Below are positions 8,411-16,535 of a stretch of DNA of 26,175 bases, piece after piece; the stretch's first letter is position 1, and each line of letters opens with the position of its first letter. Origin of the DNA: a bacterium (GTDB taxonomy: Bacteria > Desulfobacterota > Anaeroferrophillalia > Anaeroferrophillales > Tharpellaceae). Under the pieces are notes generated by a model. That model was not told the DNA's origin and made no database searches. It saw nothing but the letters and a program-made list of their open reading frames with translations. The position numbers and the translations under genes are program-made. The stretch covers positions 1 to 26,175 of the forward strand of contig JAOZKP010000004.1 of assembly GCA_029935295.1 (NCBI GenBank), in the 5' to 3' direction.

Positions 8411-9826
8411 TTATGCACCAAGGGTCTTGGCTTTTTCAACTACTTCTTCAATCCCACCGACCATATAGAAGGCCTGCTCAGGCAGATCATCATATTTACC
8501 CGACAGAATTTCCTCAAAGCCGCGAATTGTATCTTCAAGTTTAACATAGACACCCGGGGTTCCGGTAAACTCTTCCGCAACATGGAAAGGCTGTGAAAGA
8601 AAACGCTGAATCTTACGGGCGCGGTTAACCAGCTGTTTATCCTCTTCCGAGAGCTCGTCCATACCCAGAATTGCGATAATATCCTGCAGATCTTTGTAGC
8701 GCTGCAATACCAGCTGCACGTCACGGGCAATTTTATAATGTTTCTCGCCGAGAATACGGGGATCAAGAATACGTGAAGATGAATCCAGAGGGTCAACCGC
8801 AGGATAGATACCAAGTTCCGCAATCTGCCGCGAAAGAACGGTGGTTGCATCAAGATGAGCAAATGAGGTTGCCGGAGCCGGGTCAGTCAAGTCATCGGCA
8901 GGTACGTAAATCGCCTGAACCGAGGTAATCGAACCCTTCTTAGTCGTAGTAATCCGCTCCTGTAATTCACCCATTTCCGTAGCCAAATTAGGTTGGTAAC
9001 CAACCGCTGAAGGCATACGACCAAGGAGAGCCGAAACTTCAGAACCGGCCTGAGTAAAACGGAAGATATTGTCAATAAAGAGAAGCACATCCTGGCCCTC
9101 TTCATCACGAAAGTATTCAGCAACAGTCAAAGCGGAAAGTCCGACCCTAAGACGCGCTCCTGGAGGCTCATTCATCTGCCCGTAAACCAGGGCTGCTTTT
9201 TCGAGAACACCGGAATCTTTCATCTCGTGCCAGAGATCGTTACCTTCGCGGGTACGTTCACCAACGCCGCCAAAAACGGAGTAACCACCGTGCTGGGTCG
9301 CAATATTATTAATAAGCTCCATGATAACAACAGTCTTACCAACTCCAGCGCCGCCGAAGAGACCAATTTTCCCGCCCTTAACATAAGGTGCGAGCATATC
9401 AATAACCTTGATCCCGGTTTCCAAGGCCTCAAGTTCTGTACTCTGTTCTTCATAAGAAGGTGCCGGCCGATGAATCGGATAACGCTTTTTCTCACCAATC
9501 GGGCCCATCTCGTCAACCGGGTCACCGATAACATTTACGATTCGACCCAAAACTTCATGGCCAACCGGCATCGTCATCATCTCACCCAGATCCCAAACTG
9601 CCGTGCCGCGTACAAGACCATCCGTGGAATCCATTGAAACCGCACGAACTGTATTCTCACCCAGATGTGATGCAACCTCACAGACCAGATTCCAATCATC
9701 GTCATTAAGCGATTTATTGGTAATCCGCAGAGCATTGAAAATCGGGGGCAGTTTTCCTTTTTCAAACTCCACGTCAACTACAGGACCAATTACCTGGGTT
9801 ATTCTGCCAATGTTCTTATCGCTCAT
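8411..9826 (-). CDS. atpD: F1 ATP synthase beta subunit
   Basis: 471-aa catalytic subunit. Visible are the P-loop GGAGVGKT (158-165), the catalytic Glu in GERTREGNDL (about E190), the LLFIDNIFRF Walker B strand, and the downstream ALLGRMPSAVGYQPNL and TSVQAIYVPADDLTDPAP motifs. Length and order are standard. Three beta subunits alternate with alpha around gamma and make or hydrolyse ATP. The start at 9826 has AGAGGTACAAGG upstream. It is the sixth gene of the operon, between atpG and atpC. Confidence 0.98.
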   Translation of the reverse strand: MSDKNIGRITQVIGPVVDVEFEKGKLPPIFNALRITNKSLNDDDWNLVCEVASHLGENTVRAVSMDSTDGLVRGTAVWDLGEMMTMPVGHEVLGRIVNVIGDPVDEMGPIGEKKRYPIHRPAPSYEEQSTELEALETGIKVIDMLAPYVKGGKIGLFGGAGVGKTVVIMELINNIATQHGGYSVFGGVGERTREGNDLWHEMKDSGVLEKAALVYGQMNEPPGARLRVGLSALTVAEYFRDEEGQDVLLFIDNIFRFTQAGSEVSALLGRMPSAVGYQPNLATEMGELQERITTTKKGSITSVQAIYVPADDLTDPAPATSFAHLDATTVLSRQIAELGIYPAVDPLDSSSRILDPRILGEKHYKIARDVQLVLQRYKDLQDIIAILGMDELSEEDKQLVNRARKIQRFLSQPFHVAEEFTGTPGVYVKLEDTIRGFEEILSGKYDDLPEQAFYMVGGIEEVVEKAKTLGA

Positions 9827-9894
9827 TACCTTGTACCTCTTAATCGGTTTTATTTATATTAACTTATTTTTTATAAAAAAGTATTTGACTTGAC

Positions 9895-10755
9895 TTAATT
9901 TAAGGCCTCGGCCCCACTGACGATTTCCATAAGCTCAGTTGTAATCGCCGCCTGCCGGGCCCGATTATAAATAAGTGTCAATTTTGCCGTCATCTCAGTT
10001 GCATTATTAGTCGCCGAATCCATTGCTGTCATCCGTGAACCATGTTCACTGGCAATTGATTCTAGCAGCATTCTAAAAATCTGGGTTGATATATAACGGG
10101 GAATAATGTCCGCAAGTAAAGCCCCTTCTGAAGGTTCATAGAGATACTCAACCGGAAACTCATCTTCAGCCAGAGCTTTAGGCTCCAACGGCAGCAGACG
10201 CTTAACCTGTACAGTCTGGGTCATTGCCGACTGGAAATCGGTGTAGGCAACATAAACAGCATCAACCTCACCTTCAACATAGCGGTCAATGACCGGACGA
10301 GCAATCGCTTCAGCTTGAGAAAAACTGGTGCTTCCGGGATTTAACTCCTCAGTCTGGAACTCCCAACCCCGGCGGCGGTAATAATCACGCGCCTTGCGGC
10401 CAACTACACTCAGAAGTACCGATTCATCTTCAGTGCCTCTCTCCTTCAGAAAAATGTCCGCCGCTTTCGTGACATTGGTATTGAAACCGCCACAAAGACC
10501 GCGATCTGAAGTAATCACCAGCAGCTCAACCTTCTTCTCCTCGCGCCGTTCTAAAAGCGGGTGTTTACCCGGTTTTACCCGAACTGCAAGGCTGGCTAGC
10601 ACATCACTCATTTTCGCAGCGTAGGGACGGGCCTGAACGACACTGTCCTGCGCCTTTTTGAGCTTGGATGCGGCCACCATCTGCATCGCTTTGGTGATCT
10701 GCTGAGTGCTCTTGACACTGTTAATGCGTTTTCTAATATCTTTAAGATTCGCCAT
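9895..10755 (-). CDS. atpG: F1 ATP synthase gamma subunit
   Basis: 286 aa, the normal length for the rotating central stalk. The N-terminal coiled-coil helix has the family signature IRKRINSVKSTQQITKAM, the Rossmann-like middle contains TSDRGLCGGFNTN (about 83-95), and the C-terminal helix has SRMTAMDSATNNA and NRARQAAITTEL. It couples proton flow in F0 to catalysis in the alpha/beta ring. Leader gaps of 96 bp before it and 68 bp after it are longer than usual for a tightly packed operon. No strong Shine-Dalgarno is visible before the ATG. Confidence 0.97.
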   Translation of the reverse strand: MANLKDIRKRINSVKSTQQITKAMQMVAASKLKKAQDSVVQARPYAAKMSDVLASLAVRVKPGKHPLLERREEKKVELLVITSDRGLCGGFNTNVTKAADIFLKERGTEDESVLLSVVGRKARDYYRRRGWEFQTEELNPGSTSFSQAEAIARPVIDRYVEGEVDAVYVAYTDFQSAMTQTVQVKRLLPLEPKALAEDEFPVEYLYEPSEGALLADIIPRYISTQIFRMLLESIASEHGSRMTAMDSATNNATEMTAKLTLIYNRARQAAITTELMEIVSGAEALN

Positions 10756-10851
10756 CTATCAATAATCCTGGTTTCAGGCTAAGACTTAATCAACTATAAA
10801 CCAATCTTCAAAAAGAGTGGAATGAACCTCAATTAAACAAGGCTTAAAATT

Positions 10852-12360
10852 TTACGCCTTAAAAACTTCCTTGAAAGCGTTCAGAGCATCTTCAAGGTTG
10901 CCCTTAACTTCATCATCAATTTTCTTTTTCTCTTGCACAGCATCGATAAGTGAAGAATAGTTCGCTGCCAGGAAATTGAACAGCTCTTCTTCGTAACGCA
11001 GAAGAATCTCGACATCGTAATCATCCAAAAAGCCATTAATCGCCGCATAGATGATAACAACTTGTTTTTCCATGGGGAAGGGAGAGTACTGATCCTGTTT
11101 AAGAATTTCAACCAAACGTACGCCCCGAGCTAACATTGCCTGGGTAGTTTTGTCAAGATCACTACCAAACTGAGCAAAGGCCGCCATTTCCCGATACTGG
11201 GCAAGATCCAGACGCAAAGTACCGGCAACCTGTTTCATCGCTTTAACCTGGGCTGAGCCGCCGACCCGGGAAACCGAGAGACCAACGTTAATTGCGGGTC
11301 TGATACCGGAGTAGAAAAGATCTGATTCAAGGAAGATCTGACCGTCAGTAATTGAAATTACGTTGGTCGGAATATAAGCGGATACGTCACCGGCCTGAGT
11401 TTCAATGATCGGCAATGCGGTCAAGGAGCCTCCGCCACGTTCATCACTCATTTTTGCAGCCCGTTCAAGCAAACGTGAATGAACGTAGAAAACATCACCC
11501 GGATAAGCTTCACGACCCGGAGGACGACGCAGCAAAAGTGAGAGCTGACGATAGGCTACCGCCTGTTTCGAAAGATCATCATAAATAATTAGAGCATGTT
11601 TACCGCTATCGCGGAAATACTCACCCATGGTTACCCCGGTATAGGGAGAAATAAACTGCAATGGTGCCGGTTCACTCGCAGTAGAAGCAACAACGGTTGT
11701 ATACTCCATCGCGCCATGCTCTTCAAGTTTGGCAACTACCTGCGCAACAGTTGAACGCTTCTGCCCGATCGCAACATAGATACAGTAAACATCGGTATTT
11801 TTCTGATTAATAATAGTATCAAGGGCAACTGCAGTTTTACCAGTCTGCCGATCACCAATAATAAGCTCACGCTGGCCACGACCAATTGGAACCATTGAGT
11901 CAATCGCTTTAAGTCCAGTCTGCAACGGCTCGGATACTGACTGCCGATCAACAATTCCTGGAGCTTTGACCTCTACCCGGCGAGCCTGATCAGTATCAAT
12001 CGGCCCTTTGCCATCGATCGGCTGACCCAAAGCATTCACAACCCGACCTAAAAGAGCTTCACCAACCGGAACCTCAACGATACGGCCGGTACGTTTAACT
12101 TCGTCACCTTCACCGATTTCGATATCTTCACCGAAAAGTGCAGCGCCGACATTGTCTTCTTCAAGGTTAAGAACCATACCGTAAATATCATGCGGGAACA
12201 ACAGAAGCTCCCCAGCCATGGCATTCTCCAGGCCATAAATACGCGCGATCCCATCACCAACCGTCAGGATGGTTCCGGTTTCACTAACCTCTACCTTCTT
12301 CTCATAGTTTTCTATCTGATCTTTGATAATTTGACTTATCTCTTCAGCGCGTAATTCCAT
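10852..12360 (-). CDS. atpA: F1 ATP synthase alpha subunit
   Basis: 502-aa non-catalytic nucleotide-binding subunit, full length. Motifs: P-loop GDRQTGKT (169-176), the DEATP-like core with YCIYVAIGQKRSTVAQ, RRPPGREAYPGDVFYVHSRLLERAA, and the Arg-finger strand NVGLSVSRVGGSAQ. AAGAGG lies just upstream of the ATG. Its beta partner is atpD and the order alpha-gamma-beta-epsilon is universal. A 201-bp gap separates it from atpH, unusual for an atp operon; see the hairpin inside that gap. Confidence 0.98.
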   Translation of the reverse strand: MELRAEEISQIIKDQIENYEKKVEVSETGTILTVGDGIARIYGLENAMAGELLLFPHDIYGMVLNLEEDNVGAALFGEDIEIGEGDEVKRTGRIVEVPVGEALLGRVVNALGQPIDGKGPIDTDQARRVEVKAPGIVDRQSVSEPLQTGLKAIDSMVPIGRGQRELIIGDRQTGKTAVALDTIINQKNTDVYCIYVAIGQKRSTVAQVVAKLEEHGAMEYTTVVASTASEPAPLQFISPYTGVTMGEYFRDSGKHALIIYDDLSKQAVAYRQLSLLLRRPPGREAYPGDVFYVHSRLLERAAKMSDERGGGSLTALPIIETQAGDVSAYIPTNVISITDGQIFLESDLFYSGIRPAINVGLSVSRVGGSAQVKAMKQVAGTLRLDLAQYREMAAFAQFGSDLDKTTQAMLARGVRLVEILKQDQYSPFPMEKQVVIIYAAINGFLDDYDVEILLRYEEELFNFLAANYSSLIDAVQEKKKIDDEVKGNLEDALNAFKEVFKA

Positions 12361-12561
12361 GGCCTCTTACTACTCCCTAAAAAACAGTTTCTTTAGTGCC
12401 TTACAGGTTATTTTTCTATTTGAAAAAACATAAAAATATTCTGATAAAAGCACTTACTTGCGAGCCCAGCCCGCGTTAGTTGTGATAAACCGTCTCTAAA
12501 ACTTAACTTTTATATAAAAATCACCGTTAAATAAACGGTCGTATTTTTCAACCAGTAAAAC
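12361..12561 (-). promoter_or_regulatory. 201-bp gap between atpH and atpA with an intra-operon hairpin and T tract
   Basis: On the minus strand a short stem ACCGTT/AACGGT (plus coordinates 12523-12528 and 12534-12539, 5-base loop) is followed within two bases by GATTTTTATAT. This has the form of a weak Rho-independent attenuator between atpH and atpA. The remaining AT-rich sequence could hold an internal promoter or an mRNA-processing site, but I see no clear -35/-10 pair. No coding frame is visible here. Confidence 0.4.
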
Positions 12562-13101
12562 TTATGCGCAAAGCGCCTCGCCCATCTGTTTAAGCTGAGT
12601 TTTTATGCTGCCGTCATAAACCATACCACCATAACGGGCAACTACCCCCCCAAGCAAACTCTTATCAACCGACACTTCAAGTTCAACCTCTTTACCGGTC
12701 AGTTTAGAAAATTCAGCCTTAAGTTTGGTAATAGATTTCTTATCCAGTTTTGCGGCACTGGCAACCTCCACCTTGAGCCGGCCTTCGGCATCATCAACCA
12801 GACGGCTGAAATTTTCAGCCACCAAACTGACATAGGTGAGTTTATTTTTATCAACCAGAAGACTCAAAAGAGAGTGCAACGACTTAGATAAATCAAATTT
12901 AGCCAGTATCGCATTGAGTACGGCTTTTCTTTCGACAGTCTCAAAAACCGGGTTAAAGAGAACCCCACGCAATTCCGACTCTTTATCGAAGAAAGCAACA
13001 ATCTCGCTCAACTCTGATTGCGCTTCAGTCAAACGCCCTTGCTCTTTGGCTAACTCAAAATAAGCCCTGGCATATCTTTTGGCAATAATATCGCGAATCA
13101 A
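12562..13101 (-). CDS. atpH: F1 ATP synthase delta subunit
   Basis: 179 aa, normal length for the peripheral-stalk subunit that ties F1 to the b subunits. The N-terminal six-helix domain begins IAKRYARAYFELAKEQG, and the C-terminal signature LLGGVVARYGGMVYDGSIKTQL is near residues 149-170. The start codon is TTG, one base after the atpF stop, with GAGG upstream. This is the only start that gives the normal family N-terminus, and it indicates translational coupling to atpF. Confidence 0.95.
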   Translation of the reverse strand: MIRDIIAKRYARAYFELAKEQGRLTEAQSELSEIVAFFDKESELRGVLFNPVFETVERKAVLNAILAKFDLSKSLHSLLSLLVDKNKLTYVSLVAENFSRLVDDAEGRLKVEVASAAKLDKKSITKLKAEFSKLTGKEVELEVSVDKSLLGGVVARYGGMVYDGSIKTQLKQMGEALCA

Positions 13102-13102
13102 C

Positions 13103-13723
13103 TTACGTCCTCACTACTTTTTCGAGATAATTTTCGACCATCCGCTGACGATCGCTGTCATCGACATTCTCTTTCACCAGACGTTCGGCAACTTCAACTG
13201 CCAGTTTCGCGGCTTCATTCCGCAGACTGCGCTGGGCTGAAGCAACTTCCTGATCCGCCATCTGCCGCGCCTGCAGCTTGAGTTTCGCCACCAAAGCCTC
13301 AGTCTCCTGCCGCATACGTTCCTGCTCACGCTCGGCTTCAAGCCGGGACTTCTCTTCCATAGCTTTAAGCTCATCTTCGAGCCCGGCAAGTTTCGCCTGA
13401 TAATCATTGAAGATTTTTTCTGCGGCAACCTTGGCGTCCTGGGCTTCTGAAACCCCCTGCTGCAAGGACTCACGCCGTCCGACAAAAAATTCACGAACCG
13501 GTTTACCGGCAAATTTAATTATGACCCACAGCAAAATAGAAATATTAAGTATACGCCAGAGGAAATCTTTCAGCAACGGCATCGGATCTTCCATCAGGAG
13601 TGCGAAGAGGCTCTTATGCTCGGCACCCCCGGTTTCTGAGGCCTGAGCCGCCGCCACCAACAATCCCACCAGAACCACTGCCAAAACAATTTTTCCGGCA
13701 TTTTTTTGCAAGCGAATCTTCAT
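13103..13723 (-). CDS. atpF: F0 ATP synthase subunit b with signal-peptide-like N-terminus
   Basis: 206 aa, about 45 longer than a standard bacterial b subunit. The first 30 residues look like a cleavable signal peptide: basic start MKIRLQKNAGK, hydrophobic core, and an AQA site near residue 28. A second membrane helix (about 50-72, DFLWRILNISILLWVIIKF) is the true b anchor. It is followed by a long charged coiled coil rich in Glu/Arg/Ala. The stalk dimer, probably with the b' protein encoded just upstream, holds F1 stationary. To my knowledge such extended b proteins occur in other Desulfobacterota. It lies 34 bp after the b' gene and is coupled to atpH. Confidence 0.92.
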   Translation of the reverse strand: MKIRLQKNAGKIVLAVVLVGLLVAAAQASETGGAEHKSLFALLMEDPMPLLKDFLWRILNISILLWVIIKFAGKPVREFFVGRRESLQQGVSEAQDAKVAAEKIFNDYQAKLAGLEDELKAMEEKSRLEAEREQERMRQETEALVAKLKLQARQMADQEVASAQRSLRNEAAKLAVEVAERLVKENVDDSDRQRMVENYLEKVVRT

Positions 13724-13757
13724 TCCGTTCTATCCCTCGTCTTTCAAAAAAGGCAGA

Positions 13758-14183
13758 TTAAATTTTCTTATCCAAAACCTTGCCCGCAATCTCACGTGCC
13801 AAGCCATCAACATTAGCAACCAACTCTTTGCGCACAACTTCTATATCATGACGCACCCGGTCCCGGGCCGATTCAACCTGAGCCTGGGCCTCCTCCCGCG
13901 CCTTGTCCATCAATTCTCGAGACTCTTTACCAGCGCTCTCCCGCATAGCCGAAGTCCGGGCAAACAACTCCTCTTTAGCAGCAGTCAGACGAACCCTATA
14001 GTCCTCCTGATTTTTCCCAGCCTGTTCCTGCATATCCTGGGCACTGGCAAACGTCCCTTCAACCTTGGCTTTCCGCGCATCGATAATCCGCAAGACCGGC
14101 TTGAAAAGGAAAAAATTCAAGAAGATCATCAGGCTAACAAAGATGCCCCACTGAATTAATAATGTCGCATTAAGATCAATCAC
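13758..14183 (-). CDS. F0 ATP synthase subunit b' (second b-type subunit)
   Basis: 141 aa. A single N-terminal membrane helix (about 6-28, ending FKPVLRIIDAR) is followed by an amphipathic coiled coil and the C-terminal AREIAGKVL typical of b-type subunits. Having both b' and b suggests a heterodimeric peripheral stalk as in phototrophs and many Desulfobacterota. The start is GTG at 14183 with AGGAGA nine bases upstream. It is the first gene of the operon, so its leader reaches into the divergent control region. Genes for the a and c subunits are not in the window. Confidence 0.93.
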   Translation of the reverse strand: MIDLNATLLIQWGIFVSLMIFLNFFLFKPVLRIIDARKAKVEGTFASAQDMQEQAGKNQEDYRVRLTAAKEELFARTSAMRESAGKESRELMDKAREEAQAQVESARDRVRHDIEVVRKELVANVDGLAREIAGKVLDKKI

Positions 14184-14367
14184 AACCGCTAATCTCCTAG
14201 AAAAAGATACGTTATTTGCAGGTTAAACACAGGCCAGACTGATTCACTGATTTCAAGTGGTCTGCCGTCAAATAAAACGTAGTGTAACTGACAAATCAGC
14301 TTCTTTAATCCCAACCCAATACATGAGCCGTTCAACAAATTTGCCACTCACTATAAAGCGGCGCCTA

Positions 14368-14395
14368 GTTATCATAGCTAACGTTTTCAAGTCAA
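14368..14395 (-). promoter_or_regulatory. candidate atp operon promoter
   Basis: On the minus strand TTGACT (14395-14390) and GATAAC (14373-14368) are 16 bp apart, about 185 bp upstream of the first atp start codon. TATGAT overlaps the same site at shorter spacing. Pattern match only. Confidence 0.35.
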
Positions 14396-14516
14396 GGTTT
14401 TTTTATACTTTTTCCCCACCCCATAATAACTTAATAATTATTAAAAAAATCAACTGCAAAAAACCAGATTTTCCATTAACAAGATTAACGTCGGCGAAAG
14501 TTTTGCTGATGAATAG

Positions 14517-14557
14517 TTACAAAAAATCTTGACATCACACTACAATTAATTGTAACT
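14517..14557 (+). promoter_or_regulatory. candidate antiporter operon promoter overlapped by a palindromic operator-like site
   Basis: A consensus TTGACA (14529-14534) is followed after 17 bp by TGTAAC (14552-14557). Alternatively TTACAA (14517-14522) pairs after 18 bp with TACAAT (14541-14546, 5 of 6 to a -10). The perfect palindrome TACAATTAATTGTA (14541-14554) covers either -10 element, which would suit a dimeric repressor. Which -35/-10 pair is used cannot be decided from sequence. Confidence 0.4.
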
Positions 14558-14609
14558 TCGAACTACATGTAAAGATCATAAACCCTTCCATTGACTTATC
14601 GGCACATCT

Positions 14610-15707
14610 ATGGATAAGAAGAATGCTACTCACAGGACTCATACATATAGTCCGCTCACAGCTTACCACCCGATCTTTAGTCAAAGACGGATTGAACAGG
14701 TGCGGCATTTCGCCCTAGCTTTCGTTCTGCTTTTTCTTTTCTGGCTTTTGCTCTCAGGTCATTATGACATTTTCCACATCTCAATCGGTATTTTTTGCTG
14801 CCTTTTTATATCCTATACCTCGGGTGATTTTTTATTTCTTCATATCGGCGCTGGGGATACACACCTCATTATCCCACGCCTTTTGATGTACATCCCGTGG
14901 CTCTTTTATCAGATTGTTTCCTCCAACATTCATCTTGTAAAGCTTGTATTTTCACCTATCAATCGACTCAATCCACGGATCCTGCCCTACCAGGTTAAGT
15001 TAACCAACGGCCTGTCCCTGGTAACCTTAGCCAACTCAATAACCTTGACCCCTGGCACCATTACAATTGAGCTTGAAGATAACACCTTCTTCATCCACGC
15101 CATCGATGATGCTTCAGCTAATGACCTTCTAACCGGAGAGATGGAAAATCGGGTGGACAAAGTTTTTCTACCAATTGCCCACACGAAAAAAAGATCGCGG
15201 GAAATGCTGGCAGCCGAAGCTGACAACCTGATTGTCAAAACCGTGGTTCGCCTTTTCACTCCTTTCATCCAGATATATGCTCTCTACGTTATCGCCCACG
15301 GCCACTATTCGCCCGGCGGTGGATTTCAGGGCGGTGTTATCCTGGCAGCCGGCATTATCTTACTCTCACTTGCATTCGGACTCAAAAAAACCCTGACGAA
15401 AATCACCGAGAGACTAATCGTTATGCTCAGCAGTCTCGGGGTCCTGATCTACGGTGGCATCGGCCTTCTCTGCCTCCTTTTAGGCGGCAATTATCTTGAC
15501 TACAAGGAACTTGACATCTTGCTCAACATTGGAATTCCGCAGGCTCGTTCGATGGGGATCCTAGGAGTTGAAATAGGAGTCGGGATTGCGGTAATGGCCT
15601 GCATGATCTCAATCTTTTATGACATTGCTACAGCTGGTGACCTTCCTGACCATAATCAATCTGTTGATGAGAACATAGAAAGCTTTAATCCCGGAGACAG
15701 CAATTAA
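14610..15707 (+). CDS. MnhE-MnhB fusion, Mrp-type cation/proton antiporter subunit
   Basis: 365-aa membrane protein joining two normally separate subunits. Residues about 30-190 are MnhE/MbhA-like: two TM helices, then LVKLVFSPI and the signature LANSITLTPGTITIELED and HAIDD. Residues about 205-345 are MnhB/MbhF-like: TVVRLFTPFIQIYALYVIAHGHYSPGGGFQGGVILAA, four TM helices. A charged linker (HTKKRSREMLAAEADN, 191-206) joins them in one frame without a stop. In canonical Mrp and Mbh operons E and B are separate genes and not adjacent, so this is a rearranged fusion. The ATG at 14610 has no clear ribosome-binding site. The stop overlaps the next start (TAATG). First gene of the operon. Confidence 0.88.
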   Translation: MDKKNATHRTHTYSPLTAYHPIFSQRRIEQVRHFALAFVLLFLFWLLLSGHYDIFHISIGIFCCLFISYTSGDFLFLHIGAGDTHLIIPRLLMYIPWLFYQIVSSNIHLVKLVFSPINRLNPRILPYQVKLTNGLSLVTLANSITLTPGTITIELEDNTFFIHAIDDASANDLLTGEMENRVDKVFLPIAHTKKRSREMLAAEADNLIVKTVVRLFTPFIQIYALYVIAHGHYSPGGGFQGGVILAAGIILLSLAFGLKKTLTKITERLIVMLSSLGVLIYGGIGLLCLLLGGNYLDYKELDILLNIGIPQARSMGILGVEIGVGIAVMACMISIFYDIATAGDLPDHNQSVDENIESFNPGDSN

Positions 15708-15973
15708 TGGAGAGTTTTTTTCTTGGTGTCTGCCTATTTCTCTGCCTCCTGGTACTACCTTGCCTCTATAGGGCTATCGTCGGACCAACCGTTATTGACC
15801 GCATGGTTGCAATTGGTGCTATCGGCACCAAGACACTGGTTATACTGGTTTTGATGGGGTTTTTGTACAAACGTATTGCTATGTTTATCGATATCAGCAT
15901 GGTATACGCAATCTTAAATTTTATCAGCACCTTGGCAGCAGCCCGCTATTTTGAAGTAAAAGGAGAAATTTAG
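15707..15973 (+). CDS. Mrp/Mbh antiporter subunit F (MnhF/MbhB-like)
   Basis: 88-aa protein with three hydrophobic helices. The family motif GPTVIDRMVAI (about 27-37) is followed by FIDISMVYAILNFISTLAAARYF. MrpF-type subunits are small membrane components needed for assembly of the multisubunit antiporter. It overlaps the stop of the E-B fusion by one base and is followed one base later by the MnhG gene, so the three are co-translated. Confidence 0.88.
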   Translation: MESFFLGVCLFLCLLVLPCLYRAIVGPTVIDRMVAIGAIGTKTLVILVLMGFLYKRIAMFIDISMVYAILNFISTLAAARYFEVKGEI

Positions 15974-15974
15974 A

Positions 15975-16286
15975 ATGACTGTCGCTGACATTCTAACCAT
16001 AATTTTCCTTGTCACCGGGTGTTTTCTGTTTATGACTGGCTCAATTGGTCTGGTTCGTTTCCCTGATTTTTATACCCGAATGCACGCCACCGGTAAGAGT
16101 GACACCCTGGCAGTTCTTTTTTGCCTCTTCGGGGTTGCGATCTACCATGGACTGACCCTGGACAGCATCAAGCTGGTACTGATTGCAGTCTTTGTTTTTA
16201 TTGCCAATCCGACCGGTACCCACTCTATCTGTCGGGCAGCGTTTCGCTGCAATATCAAACCCTGGACCAGAAAAAAGGGAAAGTAA
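15975..16286 (+). CDS. Mrp/Mbh antiporter subunit G (MnhG/MbhC-like)
   Basis: 103 aa with three membrane helices. The signature GLVRFPDFYTRMHATGKSDTL (about 24-44) is the family hallmark, and IANPTGTHSICRAA closes the third helix. It starts one base after the MnhF stop, with AAAAGGAG a few bases upstream. The basic tail KPWTRKKGK suits a cytoplasmic C-terminus. MrpG-type subunits sit with E and F in the small-subunit part of the complex. Confidence 0.9.
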   Translation: MTVADILTIIFLVTGCFLFMTGSIGLVRFPDFYTRMHATGKSDTLAVLFCLFGVAIYHGLTLDSIKLVLIAVFVFIANPTGTHSICRAAFRCNIKPWTRKKGK

Positions 16287-16289
16287 GGC

Positions 16290-16535
16290 ATGATCTGGCA
16301 ACTGGATATACTTCTCCTCATATTTATCGTCGTCTGCGCTATCGCTGCCATAAATATCAAGGATTTAATGGGGGCTGTGATTATTCTCGGAGCCTACAGC
16401 TTTTTCATGTGCCTGCTCTGGACGGAAATGGGGGCAGTTGATGTTGCCTTCACTGAAGCCTCGGTTGGGGCCGGCATCAGCACGGTTCTTTTCATTGCGG
16501 CCGTCAACCGAACCGCGAGGAGGTCAAAAGACTAG
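16290..16535 (+). CDS. MbhD-like subunit (MrpA C-terminal domain, DUF4040 type)
   Basis: 81 aa, three membrane helices. IKDLMGAVIILGAYSFFMCLLWTEMGAVDVAFTEASVGAGISTVLF is the conserved block, in which the acidic residues of DVAFTEA are family-invariant in my recollection. In canonical Mrp this segment is part of the C-terminus of the large MrpA subunit. In archaeal membrane-bound hydrogenase it is a separate gene (MbhD), as here. The stop TAG overlaps the GTG start of the next gene. Confidence 0.85.
   Translation: MIWQLDILLLIFIVVCAIAAINIKDLMGAVIILGAYSFFMCLLWTEMGAVDVAFTEASVGAGISTVLFIAAVNRTARRSKD

Larger units (their letters stand above)
14184..14609. promoter_or_regulatory. divergent control region between the atp and antiporter operons
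   Basis: 426 bp without a gene, strongly AT-rich in its centre. It holds candidate promoters facing both ways (listed separately). Two perfect 14-bp palindromes, TTAATAATTATTAA (14431-14444) and TACAATTAATTGTA (14541-14554), and a shorter TACATGTA (14564-14571) also lie here. Small open frames across the region show no protein character. Confidence 0.7.

Noticed and set aside
8440..9777. Several minus-strand frames inside atpD (up to 140 aa)
   Set aside because: They are alternative-frame shadows of atpD, with skewed Leu/Arg/Ser composition and no ribosome-binding sites.
14257..14532. 91-aa open frame in the divergent control region
   Set aside because: Low-complexity Lys/Ser/Ile composition from AT-rich DNA, no ribosome-binding site, and it crosses both candidate promoters.
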